Notes under the pieces: generated by a model
What the model was told of the DNA's origin: nothing
Seen by the model: the letters and a program-made list of their open reading frames with translations, nothing else
The model's database searches: none
Assembly: GCA_965207045.1 (NCBI GenBank)
Contig: OZ242261.1
Location: 124,001-188,000, forward strand
Origin: G965207045 sp965207045
GTDB lineage: Bacteria > Pseudomonadota > Alphaproteobacteria > Rickettsiales > Anaplasmataceae
Reading direction: 5' to 3'
DNA: 64,000 nt
Position numbers and translations under genes: made by a program
Shown here: positions 35,221 to 44,022 of the stretch, piece after piece
How positions within the stretch are numbered: position 1 is the first letter of the stretch
Layout of the letters: the number at the start of each line of letters is the position of its first letter

Positions 35221-36510
35221 ATGATATATTTAGTTGTTCTATCTGGGGGGGGTGGTTTAAGGTTATGGCCTTTATCGCATGAACTCTTTCCTAAGCAGTT
35301 TATAAAGCCACTAAACTCAGCTACTTTATTTCAAGAAACTATTATGCGAAATAATTTTGTTCCTATAATCGTTACTAACATGAATTATAAGCATATTGTG
35401 AAACAGCAATTATTGGAATTAGGTGTAGAAAATTATAAATTAATATTAGAAGAAAGAAAAGTAGGGACTGCTTTGGCTATTGCTAGTGCTGCTTCTTGTG
35501 TGCAGAAGGATGATGTTTTATTAATTTCTCCTTCTGATATTTTTATAAAAAATAACTGTGAATATGGAGAAGTGATTGATGCTGCTATTAATAATTCTGT
35601 GAAAAATAAAACAACAACTTCTATTGTCGTGAAATCAAAAAATGGCAACTCACCTTATGGTTACGTACGTTTATCTAGAGCTTATGATATAGTAAGTTTT
35701 ATTAAGGATTTTGTAGAAAAGCCTAACAATATTTTAGATCATTCTGACTTTTATTGGAACACAGGAATATTTGTGTGTTTGGCATCGGTTTATCTATCTA
35801 ATTTATTTAAGTATTCAAAGTTATGTTTTATGAATTATTCACGTTTGATGCACTATTCTTATTGTGATAGCAAAAATAATTTATATTTGAGATGTAATGA
35901 AGAGTGCTTATCTGTGGATAAAGCTATAATGGAAAAATCAAAAAATACTTCTGCTATTGTTGGTGATTTTGGGTGGTTAGATATGGGTAGTTGGCAATCT
36001 TTATATGAATTTGCTTCTTGGAAAGATGAAATAATTGTGTATGAACACGTTTATTGTGAACAAATTTTTATGCAAGAAGTATTGGAGAGTAAACTTTTTG
36101 TTATTGTGATGCATAATAAGGCATTTCTTATATATGATAGAGTATTTGCCAAAGCAAATGTTGTGGTTAGGAAATTATGGGGGATATATAAAGTACTATA
36201 TGAAAATTCTGGAATGATAATTAAACATTTGATTTTAGATGCAGGTAAATCTATTTCGTTGCAAAGACATAATTATAGGAGTGAGACATGGTTAATTATT
36301 TCTGGGAATGCAGTTGTTACTATTGGTAATAAGGTTGAAGATGGTAAAAAAGGTGACTTATTTTCTATTCCTGTGGGATGTTTACATCAAGTGAGAAATG
36401 AGAGCAAAGTTGACTTGCATATTCTGGAATTACAAATTGGTAATATTTTGTCAGAACATGATGTTATTAGATTTTCTTCTAAGAAGGGAAGTTTAGCTTG
36501 TTATTGTTAA
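35221..36510 (+). CDS. manC: Mannose-1-phosphate guanylyltransferase / mannose-6-phosphate isomerase
   Basis: Bifunctional ManC-type enzyme that makes GDP-mannose. Seen: nucleotide-binding LSGGGGLRLWPLSHELFPKQ at residue 6, a sugar-binding VEKPNNILDHSDFYWNTGIF, D-F-G-W-L-D-M-G-S-W, and a C-terminal cupin with ISLQRHNYRSETWLIISGNA then G-D-L-F-S-I-P and H-Q-V-R-N. 429 residues, somewhat shorter than the usual 460-480. It stands alone with no glycosyltransferase or other sugar-nucleotide gene in the window, so the use of GDP-mannose here cannot be inferred. Confidence 0.92.
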   Translation: MIYLVVLSGGGGLRLWPLSHELFPKQFIKPLNSATLFQETIMRNNFVPIIVTNMNYKHIVKQQLLELGVENYKLILEERKVGTALAIASAASCVQKDDVLLISPSDIFIKNNCEYGEVIDAAINNSVKNKTTTSIVVKSKNGNSPYGYVRLSRAYDIVSFIKDFVEKPNNILDHSDFYWNTGIFVCLASVYLSNLFKYSKLCFMNYSRLMHYSYCDSKNNLYLRCNEECLSVDKAIMEKSKNTSAIVGDFGWLDMGSWQSLYEFASWKDEIIVYEHVYCEQIFMQEVLESKLFVIVMHNKAFLIYDRVFAKANVVVRKLWGIYKVLYENSGMIIKHLILDAGKSISLQRHNYRSETWLIISGNAVVTIGNKVEDGKKGDLFSIPVGCLHQVRNESKVDLHILELQIGNILSEHDVIRFSSKKGSLACYC

Positions 36511-36539
36511 TAGATATCAATGGATTCAAGCTTAGATTT

Positions 36540-37817
36540 TTATTTCTCCACACATTCTTTTTTTGTAAGAGCAATGTAAAATGTTGTGATAATTGCCATG
36601 ATATAGCAAAAAAATACCCTTGGTGATATTGCTAATGGATCAATACCAGAGAGGGAACTTGCTAATATTAGTTGTGCTCCATGTGGTATTATTCCTTGAA
36701 ATACACATGAGAATGTATCTAACAAAAAAGCTGATACATGAGGTTTTATTTTATTCTTTTGTGATATTGCTTTTGTTATGTCACCAGTTAATAAGATAGC
36801 AATTGTGTTATTTGCTGTTAATATATCACTTATGCTGACTAAAAGTGCAATAGAATACTGAGCAGATCTTCTATTTAAACGTAATGAAGTAAGCTTAGTA
36901 GTGATGGAATGTATACCTTTTTCTTTTGCTAGGTAGATTAAACCGCTTATTAGTAAGGAGAAAAGCATAACTTCATGTATTGATAAGAATCCAGTATAGA
37001 TATCTTGGGAACAAGTAACTAAATTATATGCTGGTATTTTGATAAAACCTATTATTGCTGCGACTAAAACTCCCATTAATAAAACAACAAATACGTGAAT
37101 TTGGCACAAAGCTAAAAAAAATACCACAAAATATGGCATAATTTTTATTATTGAATATTCACCTGGGACTAATGTTGTCTCTATATTGTAGAAAAATGTA
37201 AGAACGATTATTGTTACAATAGCTGCTATAGTTGATATTAAAGAGTTAATTTTAAATTTTTCTATTAATAAAGCTGACTGCGATTTTACTGCAGCAATTG
37301 TTGTGTCTGAAATTAAAGAAAGGTTATCACCAAACATAGCTCCGCTAATTACAGTAGCTATGCATATAGCTTCATATCTAGGGAATTGTTTTGCTATTTC
37401 TGTAGCAATTGGTGTAACAGCTGCTATTACTCCCATTGAAGTTCCCATAGCTGTTCCTAGTATTGCAGAGATTACAAATATACTTGGAATAATAAGCTTC
37501 GGTGAAGTTATGCTAAGAGTTAAATTGACTATTGAATCTATTCCTCCTATTGACTTTGTAACTTGAGTAAAAGCTCCGGAAAGTAAGAAAATGACTATCA
37601 TAGAGATAATCCTTTTATCTGACATACCATCAGTAAACTTTTCAATTGATACGCTAAGTTTTTCTTTTGACAAGGTTATTCCTAATATTATGCTTGGAAT
37701 GATTATTACAATTGGCGAAATTTGATAAAATGCATATTCAGCTTCAATTATAGAAAAGTAGATACCAGAAGTCAGGAAGAGTGATAAAAATAGTAATAGA
37801 GGTATTAAGTACTTCAT
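36540..37817 (-). CDS. NhaC-family Na+/H+ antiporter-like permease
   Basis: A 425-residue polytopic membrane protein with about 11-12 hydrophobic segments. It matches the NhaC / Na+-H+ antiporter family through GTAMGTSMGVIAAVTPIATE and SGAMFGDNLSLISDTTIAAV, with a second repeat half around ILTANNTIAILLTGDITKAI and G-I-I-P-H-G-A-Q. Such carriers exchange Na+ for protons or carry organic acids; the actual substrate is uncertain. Convergent with manC; the 29-bp gap has no clear terminator. Confidence 0.85.
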   Translation of the reverse strand: MKYLIPLLLFLSLFLTSGIYFSIIEAEYAFYQISPIVIIIPSIILGITLSKEKLSVSIEKFTDGMSDKRIISMIVIFLLSGAFTQVTKSIGGIDSIVNLTLSITSPKLIIPSIFVISAILGTAMGTSMGVIAAVTPIATEIAKQFPRYEAICIATVISGAMFGDNLSLISDTTIAAVKSQSALLIEKFKINSLISTIAAIVTIIVLTFFYNIETTLVPGEYSIIKIMPYFVVFFLALCQIHVFVVLLMGVLVAAIIGFIKIPAYNLVTCSQDIYTGFLSIHEVMLFSLLISGLIYLAKEKGIHSITTKLTSLRLNRRSAQYSIALLVSISDILTANNTIAILLTGDITKAISQKNKIKPHVSAFLLDTFSCVFQGIIPHGAQLILASSLSGIDPLAISPRVFFCYIMAIITTFYIALTKKECVEK

Positions 37818-38334
37818 TTTTATTTAAAATAACAATTAATATAGGTGAAAGCATAAATGTATAAATCAGTCAAGTTTCAGAAGAGGATTTTGTCACAGTG
37901 TGATCCTCTAGACATTGTAATTATAAAATATTATCTTTAAATGGTAGACAAGGGGGGTCTGATAGTGCTGCGTTTTTGCATATTACTGTTTTATTTGAAA
38001 AATACATTTGCTGTGGATTTAGTTCTTTCTTGAAGCAATGACAGTCTCTATTTTGAGCTTTTTTTATTACCACTATTGTGATTGAATTAACTTTCAATCA
38101 GTGTAAAACACTTATTGACAATTGGAGTGAGTAACCTGTTGTAACATGAGTTCTGACCGAATACAGTTTCGTGTTAGGTTGCTTTTTTGCACCTAAATAG
38201 TATTTAGTGCTGGAACGTAAAAAATTCAAATATGGTACTGATAAAAAGTCTATTATTATACTTTGTAAGGTTGTTCTGGAAAACTTTTCTTTCTTAGCAA
38301 ATGTGCTTTTAAGATAGACTATATCTAGTTTGAA
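37818..38334. other. Intergenic spacer, 517 bp, with palindromes
   Basis: No credible reading frame. Visible structure: AGAGGAT paired with ATCCTCT around TCACAGTGTGA (37877-37904), downstream of the minus-strand repeat-protein gene and a possible end signal for it; and a run of small inverted repeats near 38183-38215 (TAGG...CCTA with TGC/GCA, then CTAAATA-G-TATTTAG). An unannotated small RNA is conceivable, but I recognise no family. Confidence 0.4.
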
Positions 38335-40392
38335 TTATGATCTAGTTATTTCTTTTGCCTGTTTTTTGTTAATATTCTCTGGAGTATCAGTAGGTGTCGA
38401 TATATTTCTAGTATCTTCTATTTTTGGAGTTCGACCGTCTGATGAAAGAATAGGTATTTCTATGCTTTGTTTAGCTATAATTTCTTCAAAAATAAGAACC
38501 TTATTGTAGACGTTACTACTTTCTTGATTTTTTATTCTTGTATTTTTTATTTCTGTAGTGTTTACCTTATTATCTTTTGGTTGATCATTTTTATTTGTTG
38601 TTTGTATTGTGTCGATTTTATTAATATTGTCATCATTTATTTTTTCTGTCTCTTGATTTGCACTTTCTCCAGTTCTAGTGAGTTTTAGGTAAGGATTTTC
38701 TTCATTAAAGTTTTCAGTTCCAATTAGATAAGGATCGTCTTCGTTAAAGTTATTTTTTGATGCGCTTTTTTCTTGGTTGAAATTTGGAGATTGAGGAGCG
38801 TTATATAATTGTGCTTGGTCAATTTCAGCCACTGCATTTTGTTGTATGATATCTAATTCATCTTTTTGTAATGAAGTGGTTATTTTTTTCAAATTTTTGG
38901 AGATTTTATGGTCTGATCTTGTTATCAATTGTCTAAAAAAGTTGAGTACTCTGCTGAAAATGTTGTTTCTAGATTTTTTATTATTTTCTTTTTCTATATC
39001 TTCATATATATGTTCCATTTTTTCTTGTTGTGTTTCATTATAGGCACTAGTTTTAGCTATGTTTTCCGTGTTAACCTTTGAAGATCTTTGATCTCTAGGT
39101 GGTGGTAATTTTGGTGGTGTGGTATTCACATATATATTTTCTATTTTTCTGTTATTGATTGGATTAAGATTTTTTTCTATAGAATCTATATCTTCATATA
39201 TATGTTCCATTTTTTCTTGTTGTGTTTCATTATAGGCACTAGTTTTAGTTATGTTTTCCGTGTTAACCTTTGAAGATCTTTGATCTCTAGGTGGTGGTAA
39301 TTTTGGTGGTGTGATATTCACATATATATTTTCTATTTTTCTGTTATTGATTGGATTAAGATTTTTTTCTATAGAATCTATATCTTCATATATATGTTCC
39401 ATTTTTTCTTGTTGTGTTTCATTATAGGCACTAGTTTTAGTTATGTTTTCCGTGTTAACCTTTGAAGATCTTTGATCTCTAGGTGGTGGTAATTCTAGTT
39501 GTGTGATATTATCATATATATGTTCCATTTTTTCTTGTTGTATTTCGTTATAGGCACTAGTTTTAGTTATGTTTTCCGTGTTAACCTTTGAAGATCTTTG
39601 ATCTCTAGGTGGTGGTAATTTTGGTGGTGTGATATTCACATATATATTTTCTATTTTTCTGTTATTGATTGGATTAAGATTTTTTTCTATAGAGTCTATA
39701 TCTTCATATATATGTTCCATTTTTTCTTGTTGTGTTTCATTATAGGCACTAGTTTTAGTTATGTTTTCCGTGTTAACCTTTGAAGATCTTTGATCTCTAG
39801 GTGGTGGTAATTCTAGTTGTGTGATATTATCATATATATGTTCCATTTTTTCTTGTTGTATTTCGTTATAGGCACTAGTTTTAGTTATGTTTTCCGTGTT
39901 AACCTTTGAAGATCTTTGATCTCTAGGTGGTGGTAATTTTGGTGGTGTGATATTCACATATATATTTTCTATTTTTCTGTTATTGATTGGATTAAGATTT
40001 TTTTCTATAGAGTCTATATCTTCATATATATGTTCCATTTTTTCTTGTTGTGTTTCATTATAGGCACTAGTTTTAGTTATGTTTTCCGTGTTAACCTTCG
40101 GAAATCTTTGATCTCTAGGTGGTGGTAATTTTGGTGGTGTGATATTCACATATATATTTTCTATTTTTCTGTTATTGATTGGGTTAAGATTTTTTTCTAT
40201 AGAGTCTATATCTTCATATATATGTTCCATTTTTTCTTGTTGTGTTTCGTTATAGGCACTAGTTTTAGTTATGTTTTCCGTGTTAACCTTCGGAAATCTT
40301 TGATCTCTAGGTGGTGGTAATTCTAGTGGATGTTGTGAGAGATAATATACATATTCTGGAGATAAGTCGATATTTTTATTATTATTTTGCAT
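38335..40392 (-). CDS. Tandem-repeat protein with 13 EPIYA-like tyrosine motifs, candidate secreted effector
   Basis: 685 residues, hydrophilic, no signal peptide or membrane helix. Residues about 26-466 are eight repeat units: five long (64 residues), two short (42 residues, units 3 and 5) and a final partial one. Each unit opens with P-P-P-R-D-Q-R, continues KVNTENITKTSAYNE and carries M-E-H-I-Y-E-D-I (or Y-D-N-I in short units); long units add I-E-N-I-Y-V-N-I. That is 8 E-H-I-Y and 5 E-N-I-Y motifs. The C-terminal third adds two related E-x-x-P-Y-L motifs and ends with a basic K-K-Q-A-K-E-I-T-R-S tail, as type IV substrates often do. ATG at 40392. EPIYA-like tyrosine sites are known in effectors such as AnkA of Anaplasma; homology to it is not claimed. 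Host-kinase substrate is inference. Confidence 0.85.
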   Translation of the reverse strand: MQNNNKNIDLSPEYVYYLSQHPLELPPPRDQRFPKVNTENITKTSAYNETQQEKMEHIYEDIDSIEKNLNPINNRKIENIYVNITPPKLPPPRDQRFPKVNTENITKTSAYNETQQEKMEHIYEDIDSIEKNLNPINNRKIENIYVNITPPKLPPPRDQRSSKVNTENITKTSAYNEIQQEKMEHIYDNITQLELPPPRDQRSSKVNTENITKTSAYNETQQEKMEHIYEDIDSIEKNLNPINNRKIENIYVNITPPKLPPPRDQRSSKVNTENITKTSAYNEIQQEKMEHIYDNITQLELPPPRDQRSSKVNTENITKTSAYNETQQEKMEHIYEDIDSIEKNLNPINNRKIENIYVNITPPKLPPPRDQRSSKVNTENITKTSAYNETQQEKMEHIYEDIDSIEKNLNPINNRKIENIYVNTTPPKLPPPRDQRSSKVNTENIAKTSAYNETQQEKMEHIYEDIEKENNKKSRNNIFSRVLNFFRQLITRSDHKISKNLKKITTSLQKDELDIIQQNAVAEIDQAQLYNAPQSPNFNQEKSASKNNFNEDDPYLIGTENFNEENPYLKLTRTGESANQETEKINDDNINKIDTIQTTNKNDQPKDNKVNTTEIKNTRIKNQESSNVYNKVLIFEEIIAKQSIEIPILSSDGRTPKIEDTRNISTPTDTPENINKKQAKEITRS
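38995..40317 (-). repeat. Protein-coding tandem repeats of 192 and 126 bp
   Basis: Near-identical 192-bp units, with two 126-bp units that are the same sequence lacking the 22-residue E-N-I-Y-V segment, in the order long, long, short, long, short, long, long, partial. The differences are a handful of single bases (for example R-F-P-K versus R-S-S-K after the proline block), pointing to recent expansion and probable length variation between strains. Confidence 0.95.
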
Positions 40393-40853
40393 ATTATATA
40401 ATATTTTCTTAATACAGCATTAAAATACTAAATTTTATTGAAATTTTAGTGAATTAAATTTGTCTGTCTCTTATTCCATAATAAATATTTATAGATTAGG
40501 ATTTTATGTAATGCTATAAATTGTGTTATAGTGCTGACATATACATTACAAAGTAAGGATATAAGAAAGATTATTGTATTGTGTTGCTACACCTGAGTAA
40601 AAATAATAAAGGTTTCATCCTTGGCTATTGTTTCAACAATCAAGTGTTTGAATAATCAGTTAAGTGGTTCTATTTGAGCTTGCTTTATTAGTGTGGCATT
40701 GTCATCTATGTTATTTGTTATCCTGCTAAGAGCGAAGATTTACGGATTAAAATGTAAATTCGCCTAATAATAGATTAGGGATTAATTATTTTTTTCTAGA
40801 TTTATTTGTGATGGATGCTATTCATATTAAGCCTTTATGATTAAAATGAAAGG
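40393..40853. other. Intergenic spacer, 461 bp, divergent promoters expected
   Basis: It separates the minus-strand repeat-protein gene from the plus-strand ABC exporter gene. No open frame of note, no tRNA-like fold, no repeats seen. I could not identify convincing -35/-10 pairs at a sensible distance from either start. Confidence 0.5.
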
Positions 40854-42602
40854 ATGAAACATAAAAATATTTTCTTTCAGTCTGTAAATTATTTATGGAC
40901 TCAAAACAGTGCCAAATTAAGATTTTTCATAATTATTGCTTTTGTTTGTTTATTACTTGCTAGAGTAACTAACGCTTTTGTGCCAATATTGTTTAAGTAT
41001 GTTGTGGATAGTATTGGAAATGATGCTTTACCGTTTACTTTGTTAATTCTTATTGCTTATTGTATAAGTAGATTTGTGTCTCAGTTGTTTAATGAATTAA
41101 AGGAAATTGTTTTTGTAGAAGTTGAGCAAGAGTCAGTTAAGAAATTGAGCTTGGATGTATTTCGGCATTTACATTCTTTAAGTTTACGTTTTCATTTGGA
41201 TAGAAAAACTGGTGTTATAACTCGTTCGGTAGAAAGGGGTGCTAAAGCGTTAGAGACTTCTTTACGTTTCTTAATGTTCAATATTTTCCCTACAGTATTT
41301 GAGATATTGGTTGTTAGTGTTGCACTATATGTGATCTATCCTGTTATGTATATGGTGACAATCTTGCTAGTACTTTTTTGTTATGCATTTTATACGATAT
41401 ATATCACTGAATGGCGTGCTAATTATATTCGTAAGATGAAAGAAGCTGAAAATCAAGGGAGTTTTAGAGCTGTTGAAAGTTTGATTAATTATGAAACAGT
41501 AAAATATTTTACAAGTGAGCAGCATGAGTCAGATAAATATAATGGTTTATTGGAGAAGTACAAAAGAGTTACCATAAAGAATAGATATAGCCTTTCTATA
41601 CTGAATTTAGGGCAATCAGCCATAATTTGTACAGGTTTGTTGATAATAATTATATCTGCATACTTTAAAGTAGAAACTGGTCTTATGACTTTGGGTGATT
41701 TGGTCTTAATCAACATGTACCTAGTGCAGCTCTATTATCCTCTCTCTAACCTTGGTTTTGCTTACAGAGAAATTAAATTAGCGTTTTTTGATATGGAACA
41801 TATGTTCTCATTGTTGGATGAAAAGCAGGAAATAAAGGATAAACATGATGCTCATTCTTTAGTTATGAGGCATGCAGAAATAGAGTTTGCAAATGTTAAT
41901 TTTTATTACAATAAAGATAGGAAGATTTTATCTGATGTATCATTTAATATTCCAATTGGAAAAACATTAGCAATTGTTGGTCCTAGTGGTGCTGGAAAAT
42001 CTACTATTACAAGGCTTCTTTTTCGTTTTTATGAAGTAAGCTCAGGACGAATTTTAGTTGATGGAAATAATGTGGATGAGCTTAGGCAAGAAAGTTTGCG
42101 TAAAGTTATTGGTGTTGTGCCGCAGGATAGCGTTTTGTTTAATGATACTATTGCTTACAATATAAATTATGGAAGAGATGATGCTAGTTTTACAGAAGTT
42201 CAGGAAGCAGCTAAAATAGCTGAAATTCATGATTTTATTGAATCTTTGCCGGAGGGTTATAATACAGTTGTAGGAGAAAGAGGTTTGAAGCTTTCAGGCG
42301 GAGAAAAACAACGTATCGCAATTGCGCGGGCAATTCTCAAGCAACCAAAGATATTTGTTTTTGATGAAGCAACTTCATCATTAGATACACGTACAGAATA
42401 TGCAATACAGCAAAGTATCAATAGAATTTCTGCTGGTCACACTACTATTATTATAGCTCATAGGCTTTCTACGATTGTTCATGCTGATGAGATAATTGTT
42501 TTTGAGTATGGTAAAGTAGTTGGACAAGGAAAACACCATGAGTTGTTAAAGGAAAATTCTCTTTACACGCGCATGTGGGATCAACAAAAAATGGAACAAT
42601 AG
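40854..42602 (+). CDS. Atm1-type ABC exporter, half transporter
   Basis: 582 residues: a six-helix membrane domain followed by an ATPase domain. The membrane part has ESLINYETVKYFTSEQHES, the loop typical of Atm1/HMT1-type exporters related to mitochondrial Atm1. ATPase part: Walker A GPSGAGKSTITRLLFRFYE (about residue 376), signature LSGGEKQRIAIARAIL, Walker B IFVFDEATSSLDT and a switch A-H-R-L-S-T. These homodimers export glutathione-conjugated or sulfur/iron compounds that support Fe-S protein assembly and metal tolerance; the substrate here is inferred from the family. ATG 40854. Confidence 0.93.
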   Translation: MKHKNIFFQSVNYLWTQNSAKLRFFIIIAFVCLLLARVTNAFVPILFKYVVDSIGNDALPFTLLILIAYCISRFVSQLFNELKEIVFVEVEQESVKKLSLDVFRHLHSLSLRFHLDRKTGVITRSVERGAKALETSLRFLMFNIFPTVFEILVVSVALYVIYPVMYMVTILLVLFCYAFYTIYITEWRANYIRKMKEAENQGSFRAVESLINYETVKYFTSEQHESDKYNGLLEKYKRVTIKNRYSLSILNLGQSAIICTGLLIIIISAYFKVETGLMTLGDLVLINMYLVQLYYPLSNLGFAYREIKLAFFDMEHMFSLLDEKQEIKDKHDAHSLVMRHAEIEFANVNFYYNKDRKILSDVSFNIPIGKTLAIVGPSGAGKSTITRLLFRFYEVSSGRILVDGNNVDELRQESLRKVIGVVPQDSVLFNDTIAYNINYGRDDASFTEVQEAAKIAEIHDFIESLPEGYNTVVGERGLKLSGGEKQRIAIARAILKQPKIFVFDEATSSLDTRTEYAIQQSINRISAGHTTIIIAHRLSTIVHADEIIVFEYGKVVGQGKHHELLKENSLYTRMWDQQKMEQ

Positions 42603-42715
42603 TATTTTTTGCTATTCATATTGCAATATGAATTTAGGCTGTTAGTATGGCTAGGGTTTTAGTTGTTATTGTGTAACAATGGAGTTGATTTGGTCAATTG
42701 ATAGATTTTTTTGTG

Positions 42716-43552
42716 ATGAGTAGAAAGGAACATGATTATCATATAATTGAGCCAAGCCCTTGGCCTGTGTTAAGTTCGCTGTTTTTGTTTGTATTTGCTA
42801 TTGGGGGCGTTGCTCTTTTTCATAACTGGCCTTTTGCTTGGGGTGTAATATTAAGTGGTGCTGCTCTATTGACTATTGTGGTTATATTTTGGTGTCATAA
42901 TATAATAGAGGAAGCAATTGTTGATAATGCCCATACTTTTGTGGTGCAAAAAGGGTTACGAATGGGTATATTATTATTGATCCTGGCTGAATTGATGTTC
43001 TTTGTTGCTTTTTTCTGGTCATTTTTTAAAGCATGGTTGTATCCAGTTGATCTTTTAAGTGGGAATCTTTGGCCATCTTTAAAAGCTTCTTGGCCTCCTA
43101 AAGGTATTGAGGTTATTGATCCTTGGAGTATTCCTTTGTTAAATACAATAATATTGCTTTTGTCTGGTACTACAGTAACTTGGGCACATTATTCATTAAT
43201 TTATGATAACAAGAAAGAGCTAGTGAACGCTTTATTGATAACTGTTGTGCTTGGTGTGTTGTTCTTAACTTTACAAGTTTTTGAGTATTTACATGCACCT
43301 TTTGCCTTTAAAGAAGAGGCTGAAAAAGCTATATATTCGTCGAATTTTTATATGGCTACCGGTTTTCATGGGACACATGTGTTTTTCGGTGTTATTTTTC
43401 TTGCTGTATGCTTGGTACGTGGAATTAATGGACAGTTTTCAAAAAGTCATCACATTGGTTTTGAATTTGCTGCTTGGTATTGGCATTTTGTTGATGCAGT
43501 CTGGCTGTTTTTGTTTGTTTTTGTATATTGGCTAGGTGGTGGGGTTTCTTAA
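42716..43552 (+). CDS. coxC: Cytochrome c oxidase subunit III
   Basis: Seven-helix subunit of aa3-type cytochrome oxidase that stabilises the proton-pumping core. Seen: H-D-Y-H-I-I-E-P-S-P-W-P at the start, LILAELMFFVAFFWSFFKAW, WSIPLLNTIILLLSGTTVTW, ATGFHGTHVFFGVIFLAVCL and WYWHFVDAVWLFLFVFVYWL. 278 residues. The frame opens at TTG 42698; ATG 42716 is chosen. It stands apart from other oxidase genes, which are not in this window, and ends at a bidirectional terminator. Confidence 0.97.
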   Translation: MSRKEHDYHIIEPSPWPVLSSLFLFVFAIGGVALFHNWPFAWGVILSGAALLTIVVIFWCHNIIEEAIVDNAHTFVVQKGLRMGILLLILAELMFFVAFFWSFFKAWLYPVDLLSGNLWPSLKASWPPKGIEVIDPWSIPLLNTIILLLSGTTVTWAHYSLIYDNKKELVNALLITVVLGVLFLTLQVFEYLHAPFAFKEEAEKAIYSSNFYMATGFHGTHVFFGVIFLAVCLVRGINGQFSKSHHIGFEFAAWYWHFVDAVWLFLFVFVYWLGGGVS

Positions 43553-43598
43553 AAAATTTGGTTTTCTAAGTGAAGTGTGCATATTTTTCCTTTAAAAG

Positions 43599-43625
43599 AG
43601 GGTTAACCTTATGAAAAGGTTACCC
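43599..43625. terminator. Bidirectional hairpin terminator between convergent genes
   Basis: AGGGTTAACCTT pairs with AAGGTTACCCT (one bulged base) around a short loop. On the plus strand it ends coxC; on the minus strand it is followed by CTTTT and ends the small Gln-rich gene. A-rich sequence before it and T-rich sequence after it support both directions. Confidence 0.7.
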
Positions 43626-43652
43626 TAATTCTTCCTTTTAGGAAAGGAGAAT

Positions 43653-43820
43653 TTATTGCATGCCTGCTTGATTAGCAGCTTGTTGTGCTTGTTGTGCAGC
43701 CATTTGTGCTTGTTGTGCCGCCATTTGTGCCATTTGTGCTTGTTGTGCAGCCATTTGTGCTTGTTGTTGTGGATTCATCATTGGATTAGCAGCTTGTTGT
43801 TGTGGATTCATCATCATCAT
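43653..43820 (-). CDS. Small Gln/Ala/Met-rich low-complexity protein
   Basis: A 55-residue frame made almost only of Q, A, M, N and P. It opens with four Met codons, has two copies of M-N-P-Q-Q-Q-A, then about three copies of A-Q-M-A-A-Q-Q, and ends N-Q-A-G-M-Q. AGGA stands about 7 nt before the first ATG, and a terminator hairpin follows the stop at 43599-43625, which argues for a real gene. No charged residues, no signal peptide; helical and sticky in character. I know of no family; a phase-separating, nucleic-acid-associated or surface peptide would all be speculation. Confidence 0.6.
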   Translation of the reverse strand: MMMMNPQQQAANPMMNPQQQAQMAAQQAQMAQMAAQQAQMAAQQAQQAANQAGMQ

Positions 43821-44022
43821 AATAGTTCCTATAAATATTGTTAATACAGACTTATTTATATCGAATAATTATTAATTTTTTGTTTTTTATGTTTGCATTT
43901 GGCAATAGAGTCTTATCACTTATTAATTGAAATATGAAAATATTAATCAATAATTTATAATATCTTAGATTGTCATGTTTCTACTGGTGTGTTAAAGTCT
44001 AGCTCTAAGTTCTTTGGTATTT

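Noticed and set aside
38101..38215. 6S RNA, SRP RNA or tmRNA in the spacer upstream of the NhaC-like gene
   Set aside because: Small palindromes are present, but none of the conserved sequence elements of these RNAs could be found.
38995..40317. Regularly spaced repeats as a CRISPR array
   Set aside because: Units are contiguous 192/126-bp coding repeats in one open frame, without unique spacers between short repeats.
43656..43844. A plus-strand frame of Cys/Leu/His repeats
   Set aside because: It is the exact antisense of the Gln/Ala/Met-rich gene at 43653-43820, which has a ribosome-binding site and terminator; the plus-strand frame has neither.
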